The notes under the pieces were generated by a model, which was not told the origin of the DNA, searched no databases, and saw only the letters and a program-made list of their open reading frames with translations. From assembly GCF_014805625.2 (NCBI RefSeq), contig NW_023998431.1, positions 5,960,213 to 6,024,212 of the forward strand: a DNA stretch of 64,000 bases, written 5' to 3'. Both the position numbers and the translations under genes were made by a program. Origin of the DNA: Glossina fuscipes. Lineage: Eukaryota; Arthropoda; Insecta; Diptera; Glossinidae. Of this stretch, positions 12,666 to 25,111 are shown in pieces (position 1 is the first letter of the stretch; each line of letters opens with the position of its first letter).

Positions 12666-15600
12666 TAAAGTATATATAAAACAGAGCAACAAGAGAGCGA
12701 CAGACAAAGAATTTTGTTAGAAGAAAGAAAAGAGAGTAAAATAAAGCCAAACAAAATCGATTGGAATAAGAAAATTACCTTTTGACTTTTGAGCATGTTG
12801 TTGTTCATAACTTCGGGAGCGCGGTTCAGCGTTAGGGCTTATGGGACGGGCCGTTTCCAGAGAACCAGTTTGTTTGGTTTGCTGCTGTGAGGCCAATTCT
12901 TCATTCAAACGTTTAGCCAAATCTAAAGCTTCATGGCCGCTAACAGTGTGATGAGCACCGATTGAAATGGGTTTTGATTTGAGGTGAGCTTTATCCAATA
13001 TATTAGAGACCTTTTGTATTGAAAATATCGAAAGGTGCAACAAAAATAATGTAATTAAGAAGTTTATATTCCCAGGCCAGCTTTAGCATGCCAATGGCTA
13101 CAAGCAGATATAAACAGATTTCAATATTTCGAACGAAACCGATTTCATTCGGAACTTTCAGATAGTTTTAATAAAGATTGGTGACAAAAATTAAAACTAA
13201 TAGTCGGTAGAGATCGAAATTTATTCAAGGAAATATACCAAAGATTTCGAGCGTTTTCGAAGTTGCTTCAATTCACGCTTACATATATACTAGAACGTGT
13301 TGGTCACCTATCGATTTTTTGTTATATCCACCACTGAAGGATGGGGGTACACTCATTTTCTCTCTTTCCATAACGTATGTAATACCCAAAAGGAAACTTC
13401 AGAGACCTTACAAAGTATATATATTCTTGACCACCGTAAAATTCTGAATTGAATAAGCCATGTCTGTCCGTCTGTGTTTCTGTATGGTGTTTATCATTAG
13501 CACTCTCTTGGTCGCAAAAATGAGGACATTAACTTCAAATTTGGTAGAAATATTGGAAGATTTCGCACGCAGGTTGACGTTGATAATGGTCTAAATTGGT
13601 CAGAGCAGAAGCCCGCAGTGGAGCGTAAACTAAAGTCATCTCCGTTTTTCTTAATAAAAATATGTGAGTTTTTGCCCGCTTTGCTCAGAAATTATAAAGG
13701 TTACAAGACTAAAATCTTCCGTATTTGCTTTACGAAACACTCTACACTTAAAGTGCAAAAAAGGAAAAAATTGGCCGTGTCCCTACAAAGTTGTAAGTAG
13801 TTAAATTCTATATTTTTGACTGTTTTGATTATTATTATTTTTGATTAGGCAAACAAGACGGAATGTTTAAAACTATTTTCTACATTCCTCAAATGAAGAT
13901 ATGTTATCTGCCTAAAACTGGGTTAAATCTAAAATGCATGTGGCAGACGTTGCGATTAATATTTTCTTAATAATACCAGCGGCACGAGTATCAAATAAAA
14001 AAAACTTAGAGTGTTGAATGCAAAAAGCACAGCGGTGGGCATGCGAGATTCGGCCCTCGCCGATTATGACTTTTTCATTATTTTTTTTAATTCTTGTGAC
14101 TTTTAAAATGGCACAACGCTCTGGAGATAAACGGACATATCTAACTCATCTTATTGTTTGTTTCTAAACAGTACAAACTCTGTAAGATAGTTATGGTACA
14201 CATATTCTTCTGGGATTAATATGAGATTTTATAGAAAGTAATGTTAACCTTTTGATTTTTTACAGGACTTTCGTCAGTATCGTTTTCCTCATCAATGCGT
14301 TCAGGATTGCCGGTTAGATCATCACTACACTGTAATGTAAAAAGTTATAAAAAAATTGTTGTCATAGTTTGTCAATACAATTTTTTTTAAATAATTCAAT
14401 ACTGCGTGCTTACCACTGCTTTCAAGGCATTTGAATCGTTGCGCGAATGTGGTCTAAAGCCAGGGCCTGGTGGTAAATTCTTTTGCACACAGCAATTGAC
14501 ACCGGGACTGAAATGTAATTCCACATGAAATCTTTCTTCTGAGGTAGGATCCTTGGTTGGATCTTCGTATAACATTATAACAATTTGTGACATGTAATTC
14601 AATTCAGAAACCATCGAAATGTAATCCATAGCGCGGCGCCATTGCTCATCTGTAGTCACATTTAACAATCCACCGTAGCGTAACACAGTCAATAAAGAAT
14701 GAACATGACTTTCACTAGTAAAATATAGACGAGTGCGCACATGTCGTCCCGGGCTTGCCACACCATGGCTATATTGTGGATTTAAACGATTCACTGATTC
14801 ATCGTCGACTTCTTCGATGTTACGTTGCAGATCAGATTTGATTTTCTTTAGCAATGGCGTACAAATACCCTGGCCAATTGTTAACTTTTCTTGAGTTGTT
14901 AAGCCATACTCTTGCGGTATCACAATATCAGCCAAATATTTCGCGTATATATACAATTCTTCGGCCTGATCATATTGTAACGTATGTTGATTATGTTGCA
15001 AATCATATTTAATGCAGTCATAAATATCGGGAATTTTCGATATATCATACAGTTTAGACTTTGTACTGAAGTCTTTCTCAATCTTTTCCCAACGACAACG
15101 CATTAAATCCCAAGTCTCACCATGATATAGAATTGCGTCTTTGGTTTTTGGATCATCTTTTTTAACACTGATTATGACTAATAATTCTTTAATTAATTTA
15201 TGAACGTGTTGACAACATTCGACAGGATTTTTAACAAAATCGAGGGCTTGATTAATCGATATACTATTATTGGGATTAATTGCTATGCGATCATCTGAAG
15301 TAAATTCACGATCTAGACGCATTAATTCATGTAAACGATTTTTGGCCCTTTTAAATGTAAAAGCATAATATATATGTTCAATATGCCAGGCTTTAGAGTA
15401 TGACTTACATATTTTGATATTTACTCGAATCACAATCATTATCTAACAAGCCATTGGTGTTTGCACTTTTGACCATTTGTACCAATATTGGTGTTAATTC
15501 ACCTTCCAAAGCCAGTAGGCCTTTAGCAAAAGCGGCAGCTGTCATTTGTACCCGGCCCTCGTCCGAAGCGTAGATTTTGAGATCATGGCGAAACGTTGAA

Positions 15601-17474
15601 TGTAGCCTTTATTGAAGAAAGCAAACGCAAGTAAAGCACAGCACGTTCGAAGCTCGAATTCATCCACTTTACCTTAATAAACCCAAGCCTTGTGTACCAG
15701 AATAATCATAACGCCCTTGACCACCGGGATACATACAACGAAATATACGACCTAGTTCTTCAGCTTGTATGCGACCAGCTGGTGTAAGCTCACCGCCCCA
15801 TTTTAAAATCAATACTAATGACGGTTCCGTGGGTGCGTCTGATAAAAGAAAACAAAAAAAGATACTATTCATTAATCGGACGATCGATCAATTTAACGGA
15901 TGGCCTGTGAAAACATACCATCATCAGAGCTAGATCCACGTGGTCTACCCTTTGGCTGATATTTCATTTGTACTTTACGATTAATTCCAGAAAAATGGCC
16001 GTACCTGCAGTGATCATTCAAAGAATTAAAGATATTTCTTCAAGAATATCAAATATCATACATTTCCAAAACGCTTTTTAATTGCTCCAATTTGCTTTTC
16101 TTCTCTTCAATTTCGGCATCGGCTTTCGTTTCAATTTCGGCTAAGAGAAAACGGGCGATATCTAGGATTTCTTGTAACTGTTTGGGCCGTTTTAATTTGA
16201 TATGGCCAAATTTGAAGCCATCATATTTTTCAAAAATTTCAAAGAATCTAAACATTTATTGAAAAAGAATTTTAAATCAATTTAACGATTAATTTACAAA
16301 ATTTACTTTGGATGTCTAACTTCAACTTTCATTTTTTGTTTTGGAGTGCGATCGCCATGACGTATTACTGCCACCACACAACGTAATTCCATCATTTTAC
16401 CAAATGTTGTGGGCACAATGGGTGGATCATCTAATTGAAAGGGCACCGACCATGGTATATGAAGCGTAGGCGTCAATTCCCTAAGGATCATATTACCAAG
16501 TATTTTCGCGCAATCATCATAATATTTATTGGAATTCTTTACAAAACTAAAACCGTTCACATCACAGACATACGATTTTCCATTAGCTCTGGAATAAGAC
16601 ATAAATAGTGAAAAGCTAAAACTTTATAAAAAAAACTGTTTGCTCTTCTTACCTCAACAAATCAAAGCCACACACGGTCTGCTTAAAGGCCAAGCAAACT
16701 TTACGTGATATCAGTTTCTCATCGTGATTTAATATAACTGGATAGCGTATCTCTTTGCCTTCACTATCACGTTCGACTTTGCCATCTAATGCTGGACTTT
16801 TACGGGCCTCAGCGTGTGCATAATCCGGACCCACCGTATACACTTTGACATCGGTACCTGGAAAATACACTACGTTTTAAAAGTAATACTGAATGTTATA
16901 ATATTGCCATCACAAATGCTTCATATATTTACAGACAGAGAAAGATATATAGAGAATTTTACATATACATGTAGGTATTGCAATTTGTGAACAATTTTAA
17001 GATAAGTTATTGGAAAAAAGTATTTTAAAGGAAACCGATTGTTTGTTCTATATTTATGATTAACAAAATTCTGAACTCAAGCTTTGATGTTTCTTTTCTT
17101 CTGTAATTTTATATAATTTTTTATATATATATATATATAATTTTTATATAATTATATATATATTTTTATATATAATATATAAACGCAAAAATTTTTTCAT
17201 AACACCACGGGCACAGGTTAATAACAACTCTTTATGTTCTATGATTGATTGATTGACTAAGCAATTGAGTTTTCAGTTTCTTTCAGCTGCTAAGAGGTAT
17301 GAAGAATAATTTATTAAAAATTTGTTTCCTTTCATTTTTTAATTAATATGAGTAATGAAATAAGCAAACATAATACAATGAAAACTTTAAAAAATAATTT
17401 CAAGGAAATAACAAAAAAAAAAAACACATGCAATAATAAACAAAATGCAAAACAAAATAAAAAATATAATATTG

Positions 17475-17505
<31 letters not shown>

Positions 17506-20500
17506 CCAAAAACATTGAGTTCACCTTACTTTTAAAGCATTTTTATTGGGATTGAATCTTGGATATCTACCACCTAAGTTGAAAATATATGAAAGTTTAT
17601 TACTGTTCTGTTAATTAAATGCTTGACATTAAGAAGATTAATATAATTTTTACATAAGATATTCTCAAGTCGAACCTTTTCTCGGAAATATGTTGCCATG
17701 TTTAGTTCATTCTTCCCCGCTTTTTTTTTGTTCTGTTTAAGCGATATCTCAGCTGAAGGATTAACTTATGTCCAATTTTTTTAAGCGAAATTAATTAAGA
17801 TTTCTGTAACAGACATGCAGATTGTTAAATAGAAGACATAAGCATAACGCATCACAAACTCACGTTCCGTGCTTTTACGTTTAAGTCATAGATTGTTATC
17901 AATCTTTGTTAACTTTCCTTTAATAAGACGCACGGAAGCGAATTACTGCAATAATTGTGAAATGCATCTTTCCTCATTTCGCTACCTAACTGAGTCTACT
18001 AAAATTTTTCACTCTATTCTAAATTCATAATCTTTATGATAACCCAAAGTACGATAATTACATTTAGCTTAAAGACCATAGGGTATCGGTATTGAACAAT
18101 CGGCATTTGCTGGCTATTAGGTCCTTTTAGTATATATACAGATCTGTAAGTTGTGTTATAACACATTACATTATTGTTTTAGGTGAAGCGTTAAAGAGAG
18201 ATTGATGAATAGTTTAGAAAATTTTCCAGTACAGCGAAAAGCCTTCTACCATAGAAAGCATCTTTTTCTTTCAATATCTTGCACTAAGCGATGAACAGTG
18301 GGTTTCGATTTTCATCGAAAATTTCATAGTAATTCGTAGTATATAAATGAAATAAAATTTTTTCAGCAGTGAAATTTTCACACACATTATTATTATTATT
18401 ATTTGGTATGAAGGATCAATTTTAAAAATTTATGTATTTAGAGTCTATTTTCAAAATAAACTGGTAAAATTTATATAGTCTGTATGGACCTGTAGTGTGT
18501 GTTTTATGAGTAACAAGCAAAAAACAAGAAAATGAGATGTGTTTACAGTTGTTGTTCCATAGGCGTGCGGACGTTTTAGGCGCGTTATTTGACTTCGTCT
18601 TGCAAATATCTTGATTTTTACGAACGTGAACATGAAAACTACAGATACTACATAGTACACAGACGCACATCTTTAGGTGCATTCCAAATGTAAAATTGGC
18701 CAAGAATTTATATACTTTATGGGGTTTCACAAGCGTGCTTCCGCGCATTATAAAGGCATTGAAAAAAATTCAATTTTAATACACTCTTATTGGGTGGGCA
18801 TCATTATATTTTCCCATTTTTCTACATGTGCCACAGCATTATTTATAGAATATACGTTGAGATTTTTGTAGATTTATCTGCTAGAGTTGATGAGTAATGA
18901 GTAAAAAAACAATTTTTTATTACTTTTGAAAATTAGCAGTGTTCTCACTTTACGTGGTGCAGTAGGTGTTTTCTTCACCCGATTTGGCCCAAATCTGTTT
19001 ACAGGAACAGTAAATGTGTCTCAAATTTCAAGTCGATAGCTTCATTTTTGCGACTAAGAGAATTTATTCAACAGACATTACTCCGGCGGACATATTTCAA
19101 TCGATTCAGAATTTGATGCTGATCAAGAATATTTTGTGGGGTCTCTGAAGCTTCCTTATGGGCGCTGCAAGCGTTTTGACAAAATGAATATATCCCACAT
19201 CCTTGATGATAGACATAAAAATGTAAAAAACATCTACTAAGATCGTTCAATATTTTAATGCAAGTTTGGTATTTAAAATTTTAGTGCAAGGATAAATAAA
19301 TAGAGAAAAAAAAAAACTAAATTACAACCCGCAACAGATTTTGAACTGATGTTTGTTTTAAATACAACCTACGAAAGTAAAAAAGTTCGAATAGGATTCC
19401 AGCAACAGTTCCGATTCTGAAAGTTCAACTTGACCTTAATCTTCGACTATATGAAACAAACAAAAATAATTGTTCATTATTGTACATGTATATTTTATTT
19501 CTTGATGATCCATATACTTTGGCATATACTGTGGCCGAATTAATCTATTACACTTTCTCTGACACAAAGTCGGTACGTTCAAAGCAATTTTATACCCTAC
19601 GATAAAAAGATGGGGGCTTACTCTGTTTATTAAAAGATATGTAACAGCAAGAAAGATGTTTCAAATATTCCTTATATGGCACACATCCTTCGCAGGCATC
19701 AAATTCTGAAATTATTTAAATATATCTGACTGTCTATCTATGTAATGCCTGCGATAAACATTCTCTTGCCCGCAAAAATCGAACTATCCGTTTAAAATTT
19801 GGCAGAAACATTGAAAGTTCTTGTAGGCCTACAGTGCAACAGTGCAGGCACGATGGAAAAATACTCTATCAAAACAGACAAACATCGCTTTGCACGAAAA
19901 TGTCCATCAGAATACAAAAAAAATACGCCGTACGTTATCTATAGAGAGAAAGCGGACTGGTAACGACTCATATGATAACGGAGCGACAAACTAAAAGGAG
20001 TCAGCGCGGCGAGGCCCGATTTCAATTTTTTATAGTTTCAACGTTTCCACTAAGCACTTAGCTGAAACTAATAACAAAGGAGTTAGCACGAATTCTTAAA
20101 AAAAAAATTTTATCGTTACGAGCAAGACGAAATGATAAATTTCGTAGTAATGCAAATCTCAAGTGTAGGCATTTGTGCGGACGTCAGCGTGAATACTGCG
20201 TTGTAAAAGAAGAAGTAAGGAAAATTGCAGAAGGCAATTATAGGCAGAACAATTACCAGAGAAGACCTTGTAGCTTACCTTAATGGCCTCATAATGGTGA
20301 GAAGAACTTGAAAAGAAAAACATCGTCGGAGAAAACGAAAGTCAAACATAATATTTTCTTCCGTCTGTGGTGTGGTCGATTCAAATATATATTTCTTGAA
20401 GGAGGAATGGTAACATGAAAATTATAATAACTGACATTGAAAGAACGAAGGGTCACAACATAAGATGAATAGCTAAGGAAAATTGCACAACGAAATCGTG

Positions 20501-22754
20501 TTTGGCGTCGTGAGAAAATCGTATTGTGTAGGATGGATCTTGGAATGTGCACGGGATAGACAAAACAGTTCATACGCAACCGTCACAAAGTGTCTCAGTT
20601 AACCAGCGAGCAGTCATTTGGCTTCGTAGTTGTAGTATATGACATAAATAAAAAGGCGCGGGAAATAAGGCCAGAGGGTGCAGGAAAATGGAACGGTTTA
20701 GAAACCGTAAGTGCTAAGTTGAAAGCTGAAGATGATCAGAGGCGATCTCTTCAGGCTTTTATTGAAGAAGACATAATGTCGCTACATGACTCACCGTAAG
20801 AGTAAGAGTTTATCAGTAAAACGGAAAATTAGCTAGAAAGCACTTTACACGGTTATCGCGGGGAAATTAACGATGTGTCTTGGATCCAAGCAGATCCCGG
20901 ACGTCGAAGTAAGGTCAAGATACAATTAAAATTTTGGCTTATGAAAATTACCTTATTTCCGATGAACAAAATTATGTGGTGTTTAGTCTTACGAAAATGC
21001 CGTGATTGGTAAAATAAGTTTACATGGGCACTATCTAATTCTGTTGAAAACAAAATTTTCCAAAATGTTGAGAAAGCAACAAAAATAACAAAAAGTAACA
21101 GTACCCTGTGCAGAAGGGAATTAACAAAAAATCACTGTGTTAGCCTGCGGGTAAGAGGATTAACAAAAATATCAGAAAGGCATGCGGCATTCATTGTCTG
21201 CCTTGAATATTTAAATGCAAAAGAGTTCCTCAAGTCGGCAATGTTAAATTTTTATATTTTAAATGAGAAATAGAAAGAAGTTTCGGTTAAAAATAATTTC
21301 TTGTTCTTAACTTGTCCGTAAATAATTGGTCTAATTTATAATAAACTTTATGTTATTTAAATTCACAACCTAATGCTGCGAAATTACTTTGAATGGTGTT
21401 ACAAGTGACGAGTAAATATAAAAATAAAAAAAAAAAACCGGTTAACGTGACGATATTCATTACGTGGAAGAACAATTTAAGCATACACATCCAACTAAGT
21501 TCTGTCTAAAGCCAACACTGACCGTAAGCTTATTAGAAAACTAAGGGCGAGTTTTGATGAAATGCATAACACTAGAATAACTCCATGTAAACAAAAAATA
21601 ACTAAAACGAAATAATTAAATAGAATTGTTCAAGCCCCAAGTCCATATAAAATGTGCATGCATTTAAATAGAAACGACAATAAGAATGAAAAACCCAAAG
21701 ATTATAATCTCAAATATATGAATTAAAGAAAATCTTTAAACCGTAAATATTAATATTAAATCAAAGCGTAATTTTAAAAAACAAAAGCTTTTCAATTATA
21801 AATTTTTCAAATAAAAATAATAAAAAATTGCAATAAGTAAATTAAAAATAAAAGAGAAGAGGAAGTAAATTTGAAATAAAAAATTGAACTGGATTACTTA
21901 CCGTCTGTAGGCATAAAGTCTTCATAAATAAATGAACCGGTTTTGCGAACACGCGATTCGGGTGAATAAACACTACTACGACTGCCAATCTATAATTAAG
22001 TATTGAGTAGTAATTGTAACCGTTTGTTCCATTGAAAATTTCAAAACCTTTCTGAATAGCCTTTGACTTCCACCACCAGCAGATGTGGGATAATATATAT
22101 AAATGTTGTGGTCTTCGGCCGAGACCGGTTTCTCCACAAACGGTTTATTAAATATTACGCCATTTACTTCGACATGATCTTCTGATTCTATTAATTCATG
22201 TTCTGCAAATGTAATAAAATGGTAAATAAATAAATTATTAAAAAAATGTTAATAACTGTTATATAACTACATAAGGTAACTAACTCTTAGGATCCGGTGA
22301 ATCTCGATCCAATACTGCATAACGGGGTATTTCAATGCCCTCTTTCTCTAAAATAGCATAAACTCGTCGTCGATCTTGTATATCGTATTGCATATGTAAG
22401 TTATTCAAAACATACGGCTTACGCAGTTGAGCGTATTGAATAGCCTTTTCCAATGGGAAACCTTTGGAATGAAATGATATTAGACAGTCACAAATCGGCC
22501 AATTGTCAACAGATTCCTAAAATTTTGTTATATCATAAGAACTTTTTTTTGCCTTTTACATAAGAGATTAATGGTCCATATCTTACTTTTAATATCACTT
22601 CCTCCGAAAATATAACCATTTTAATGAATTCAAATTCTTCTAAACGTGTTATGATTTCTTTCATCGGTTTTGATTGAGTTTTCTTGGACATAGCGCAAAC
22701 CCCCACAACCACTTGTTTGCCTGGATTTGAAGACGTACTGGTGTCAGAATCCAT
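3275..22754 (-). CDS. l(1)G0196: Inositol hexakisphosphate and diphosphoinositol-pentakisphosphate kinase (PPIP5K/VIP)
   Basis: Coding exons in transcript order: 22754-22587, 22516-22285, 22202-22048, 21989-21902, 16857-16653, 16588-16307, 16247-16062, 16004-15919, 15838-15673, 15606-15409, 15347-14414, 14329-14264, 13010-12779, 9778-8258, 7158-6805, 4666-4287, 4213-3275. All phases agree and the total is 6192 bases, 2063 residues. The N-terminal part is the ATP-grasp kinase that makes 1-diphosphoinositol phosphates: [43 protein letters not shown], and the metal-binding [12 protein letters not shown]. Next comes a histidine acid phosphatase-like domain, with RHGDRTP at about residue 359, [10 protein letters not shown], and HVELHFSPG at about 868. 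The C-terminal tail is long, with the conserved [15 protein letters not shown] and [18 protein letters not shown] blocks separated from the catalytic core by low-complexity Ser/Thr/Asn sequence. The exon upstream of 22754 stays open to an acceptor at 22788 (exon 22787-22587), so the ATG at 22754 may be internal in longer isoforms. The two last exons are less conserved and rest on phase and frame. Confidence 0.93.
4667..6804. other. l(1)G0196: PPIP5K intron between its third-last and second-last coding exons
   Basis: AT-rich intron of about 2.1 kb. The donor reads GTAAGT on the minus strand just below 6805, and the acceptor lies at 4667 (AAG, with a poor pyrimidine tract). The phase match (A plus TG) supports the join. 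Besides a hairpin next to the donor (6748-6778) I see no exon, repeat family member or RNA gene. Confidence 0.7.
6748..6778. repeat. Perfect 11-bp inverted repeat beside a PPIP5K splice donor
   Basis: The arms TTACCCATGTG (6748-6758) and CACATGGGTAA (6768-6778) are exact reverse complements around a 9-base loop. In the PPIP5K transcript this hairpin begins 26 bases after the 5' splice site of the exon ending at 6805. Confidence 0.8.
7159..8257. other. l(1)G0196: PPIP5K intron holding an unidentified ORF
   Basis: Intron of 1.1 kb between the long Ser/Thr/Asn-rich exon and the exon with the [11 protein letters not shown] block. The donor is GTAAGT. It contains the unexplained open frame at 7499-7792 and a short (TA)n tract near 8071-8102. 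Confidence 0.7.
7499..7792 (-). pseudogene. Unidentified ORF remnant inside a PPIP5K intron
   Basis: A minus-strand frame of about 97 codons runs without a stop from just after a TAG near 7793 to a stop at 7499. It includes [20 protein letters not shown] and [19 protein letters not shown]. The base composition is richer in G+C than the surrounding intron, and the opposite strand is also largely open over the same stretch (7539-7769). I do not recognise the family. No splice site joins it in phase to the neighbouring PPIP5K exons, so a fragment of a transposon or a retroposed gene is more likely than an exon. Confidence 0.25.
10621..10728. repeat. (TA)n / TA-CG mixed simple repeat
   Basis: Alternating purine-pyrimidine tract made of TA dinucleotides interrupted by ACGTGTACACGT-type steps. 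It is nearly self-complementary and so could form cruciform or slipped structures. The open frames over it on both strands are only Tyr/Ile dipeptide runs. Confidence 0.85.
11490..12010 (+). mobile_element. Mariner-family transposon remnant
   Basis: Pieces of a mariner transposase can be read in order on the plus strand, in shifting frames. [13 protein letters not shown] lies near 11531 and [15 protein letters not shown] near 11605; both match the N-terminal DNA-binding region. A degraded middle follows, and [13 protein letters not shown] near 11845-11890 matches the signature holding the third catalytic aspartate. Stops, frameshifts and a missing central part make it inactive. It lies in a PPIP5K intron. 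Confidence 0.75.
12635..12663. repeat. Poly(A) run of 29
   Basis: An uninterrupted A run on the plus strand (poly-U in the PPIP5K pre-mRNA), about 115 bases downstream of a PPIP5K donor. It could be the tail of an old retroposed insert or simple slippage. Confidence 0.9.
13011..14263. other. l(1)G0196: PPIP5K intron holding an INE-1-like repeat
   Basis: Intron of 1.25 kb with donor GTAAAA and acceptor AAAAG. It is occupied in part by the INE-1-like copy at about 13320-13620; the rest is unremarkable AT-rich sequence. Confidence 0.65.
13320..13620 (+). mobile_element. INE-1/Helitron-like dispersed repeat, copy A
   Basis: Carries the recurring blocks of this family in order: a TATAYCCA-type start with CACTGAAGGATGGGGG, AAACTTCAGAGACC, AAAGTATATATATTCTTGA, CATGTCTGTCCGTCTGTG and CTCTCTTGGTCGCAAAAATGA. 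The CCGTCCGTCTGTC and TATATTCTTGATC blocks are the hallmark of the fly INE-1/DNAREP1 class, which are nonautonomous Helitron relatives. The family assignment is from memory of that class. Confidence 0.65.
17475..17504. repeat. Poly(A) run of 30
   Basis: Uninterrupted A run in a PPIP5K intron, similar in length to the one at 12635. No recognisable retroelement body is seen just upstream on the plus strand. Confidence 0.9.
18460..18810 (-). mobile_element. INE-1-like dispersed repeat, copy F (diverged)
   Basis: Read on the minus strand it shows weak forms of the family blocks, notably the reverse of AATTTATATACTTTATGGGG and the nearby CTTCCGCGCATTATAAAGGC in place of CTTCCTTATGGGCGTTGCAAG. More diverged than its neighbour at 18945. 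Confidence 0.35.
18945..19225 (-). mobile_element. INE-1-like dispersed repeat, copy C
   Basis: Reverse-strand copy with well-kept blocks. Read in the minus direction: ATCAAGGATGTGGGATATAT, TTCATTTTGTCAAAACGCTT, GCGCCCATAAGGAAGCTTCA, GAGACCCCACAAAATATTCT, GATCAGCATCAAATTCTGAA and ATTCTCTTAGTCGCAAAAAT. This is the best single copy for building a family consensus. Confidence 0.7.
19590..19900 (+). mobile_element. INE-1-like dispersed repeat, copy B
   Basis: Starts at TTTTATACCCTACGATAAAA and carries GCATCAAATTCTGAAATT, GACTGTCTATCTATGTAATG and TCTCTTGCCCGCAAAAATCG in family order. It lies within 400 bases of copy C in the opposite orientation. Confidence 0.65.
20590..20799 (+). other. Unidentified short open frame in PPIP5K intron
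   Basis: Seventy codons with a mixed, protein-like composition, including [20 protein letters not shown] and [17 protein letters not shown]. The flanking 400 bases on both sides are less AT-rich than the intron average. Antisense to PPIP5K. I do not recognise it; a retroelement gag or ORF1 fragment is possible. It may equally be chance. Confidence 0.2.
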
Positions 22755-23244
22755 TCCGTCATTACTCTCGCCGAAATCTGTATCACCCTAGGAGTAAAGC
22801 GAAAGATTGTAGGAAATTTGTTTCAGCTTTTATTGATTAACATTTGATTTTGTAATAATAGAAATTAATTTTGTTTACGTTGTTTGTTAATTATATAAAT
22901 GGAATTTCAGTCAATTTTTTCTTCTTTTAAGGAAAATTAAAAAAATAACGAAATATAGAGTTTCCGATATTTTTCCGCTTCACTGCTAAAGTAAGAAAGT
23001 AGTTTGAAAAAAAGTAAATAAAAATATTTGTCTTGCGGATAGACTTTCCTAGCCGGAGTCTCAAATTATTGTTATATACAGGAGTGCTGGCTTAGCTCTA
23101 ATAAATATTGCATCAATCACTTATACGCTATTGTTGGACTTGCGTACACGTATTAGGCGCTATACGGTTCCGTTATATTGATATTACATACATTGATACA
23201 TTTTGAGCAAATGTGACCAAATTATGATACTCTTCTTTTTTTTA

Positions 23245-23430
23245 TACTCATTACCGAAGGATGAGGGATATATTCACTTTGTCAAGACGCTTGCAACGCC
23301 CAGAAGGAAGTTTCAGAGACACCACAAAATATTCTTGATCAGCAGCAAATCATGAATCGATTTAAGTATGCCCATTCATCCGCCTATGTAATATCTATAG
23401 TAAAGATTCCGCTGCCTGCATTACTCATCA
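23245..23430 (+). mobile_element. INE-1-like dispersed repeat, copy D (truncated)
   Basis: Begins TATACTCATTACCGAAGGAT and continues with GTCAAGACGCTTGCAACGCC, AGAAGGAAGTTTCAGAGAC and ATATTCTTGATCAGCAGCAA. It stops soon after the CATTCATCCGCCTATGTAAT block, so it is the 5' half only. Confidence 0.65.
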
Positions 23431-23454
23431 ACTGAACGTATATTTTATGAGTAA

Positions 23455-23960
23455 TGGTATATCACCTGTACAAAGATGGGAAAAATTCATCATGCCTACC
23501 TAATATCACAGCTTATCCCCATAGAGGAAACTTTTATAAAATCCATAAAGCATGCAAATTCTTGACCAGTTTTAAATTTGAAAGCCATCTAAGCATGTCC
23601 GTCAGTTCGTCTTTTCGTGCGTCTACCAAACTGTGCAGTATCTGTAGTAGTCATTATCCCGTTCGCCCTTCGCAAATTTGCAAAAGTTTCGAAATATCGC
23701 AAGCAGATCAGAGAACACGTTTGCCTACATAATCAAAACAGAGTACACCTTTGCTTTCACTGTGTTTTGCTCGTTACTCATCAACTATGGCAGATACACG
23801 ATAAAAATTTCGATAAAATTATTCTACAAGAATATCAAAAATCAGTCATTTGTCTCTTAATTGCTGTGGTAAACGTAGTCATGGTCGCAAAAAGGAAGAT
23901 ATCTTGTTCAGACACACAACACAAATTTCCACTTTTATTCTACAAAAATAAAAAACAAAC
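23455..23960 (+). mobile_element. INE-1-like dispersed repeat, copy E
   Basis: Shows GTATATCACCTGTACAAAGA, AAATTCTTGACCAGTTTTAA and AAGCATGTCCGTCAGTTCGT, diverged from copy D just upstream but in the same order and orientation. The open frames over it are chance readings. Confidence 0.5.
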
Positions 23961-25111
23961 AGTTACGCCCACCAAACCTTATAAGGTAGAGAAATTTGAT
24001 TTTTTCCTTTTTTTTTTAACTTTTTTCAAAATAACGGCGAGAGGTATAAAAAAAATTCAATCGCAGCAGAATATAATTTTCTTACTTGTTTGGCATTCTT
24101 TTCTTGCTGTTGTGAGCTAATCGTGCCTACTTTCGAAGTGGTAGGACTTTTATTATTTATCTTAGGTTATCACGTTTGAGAGCAGGATAGGTTAAATTAG
24201 CTTAAAATGTAAGCTCCGCTAGACAAGTGCTCATATTGCGGCAAACCGTTTTTTCGATGCATGAATTTATGACATGTAATATAATGAGTGCTTTTCCGTA
24301 CATAATGAGAAGATCTTATGATATCTGTAATGCTGACTGTTACAAGACGAATGACAAATTCGGCACACGACAGTTGTACAGCGGTCACAATAAAAATTTG
24401 AGCGCTTTATCACTTGCAATTCACATTATCATTTTTTTTTAATCAACTGCCACAAAAAGCCGCATATGCTTTAAAACAAACACTATTGTGGCATTTGTTA
24501 CTTTAATCGAAAGTAATTGCAAATGACTTAAATTATATATTATAACTGTGATCAAGGAATTAATACTTCGGAGGTTTGTGAGCAAATTATTGAGAATATT
24601 AGTTTATAGTGAATGCCTTGCGGTTGATGGAACTGAAAGCGAGTCGTTTATAATTAGCTCTTCGGATGTGGCCGAGCAGAGTTGATTGCACACGTTCTTC
24701 TCAACAGCTAGCGAGATTAAAACATCCAGAATTACGCAATAGAAAAGTCGATATGTTTCGCTACGTCGAAGGCCAGATAACATTTGGTTTTAATGATTAG
24801 AATAAAAATTTAAAAAAATAGGCTACGAAACTTTGATGCGTATAACTGTATAACCAGGGTTTTGGCGCATCCAAATTTTAATCAATTCATTTGGCTCTTA
24901 GCAAAACGCTCTTAATGATATAAAAAAAAAAAAATTGAGCTCAAAAGAAGCTTAGGAAAACCGTTTGGGTGAGTTTGTAGTCCCGAAATTCTATAGTGAT
25001 GACGCAATGATTTTCGATTTTATAAAATTAAATAGAAATGCAAAAAGTTTGTTTCTGAACTTTGGTAAGGCAATCCACACTTATATATGTATATATATGT
25101 ACATATTCTAC

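Larger units (their letters stand above)
9779..12778. other. l(1)G0196: 3-kb PPIP5K intron with repeats and a mariner remnant
   Basis: The intron has donor GTAATT and acceptor CTAG. From low to high coordinate it contains TA-rich tracts (10021-10065, 10621-10728), unannotated AT-rich DNA, the mariner remnant at about 11490-12010 and a run of 29 A at 12635-12663. No exon was found in it. Confidence 0.65.
16858..21901. other. l(1)G0196: 5-kb PPIP5K intron with clustered repeats
   Basis: Longest intron of the gene, inside the ATP-grasp kinase domain. It contains TA-rich DNA (17121-17185), a run of 30 A (17475-17504), three INE-1-like copies (18460-18810, 18945-19225, 19590-19900) and an unassigned open frame near 20590. 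Between 21200 and 21900 it is plain A/T-rich sequence. Confidence 0.65.

Noticed and set aside
12509..12808. 99-codon minus-strand frame with a long Phe run
   Set aside because: It translates the 29-base A run; the real exon nearby (12779-13010) is in another frame.
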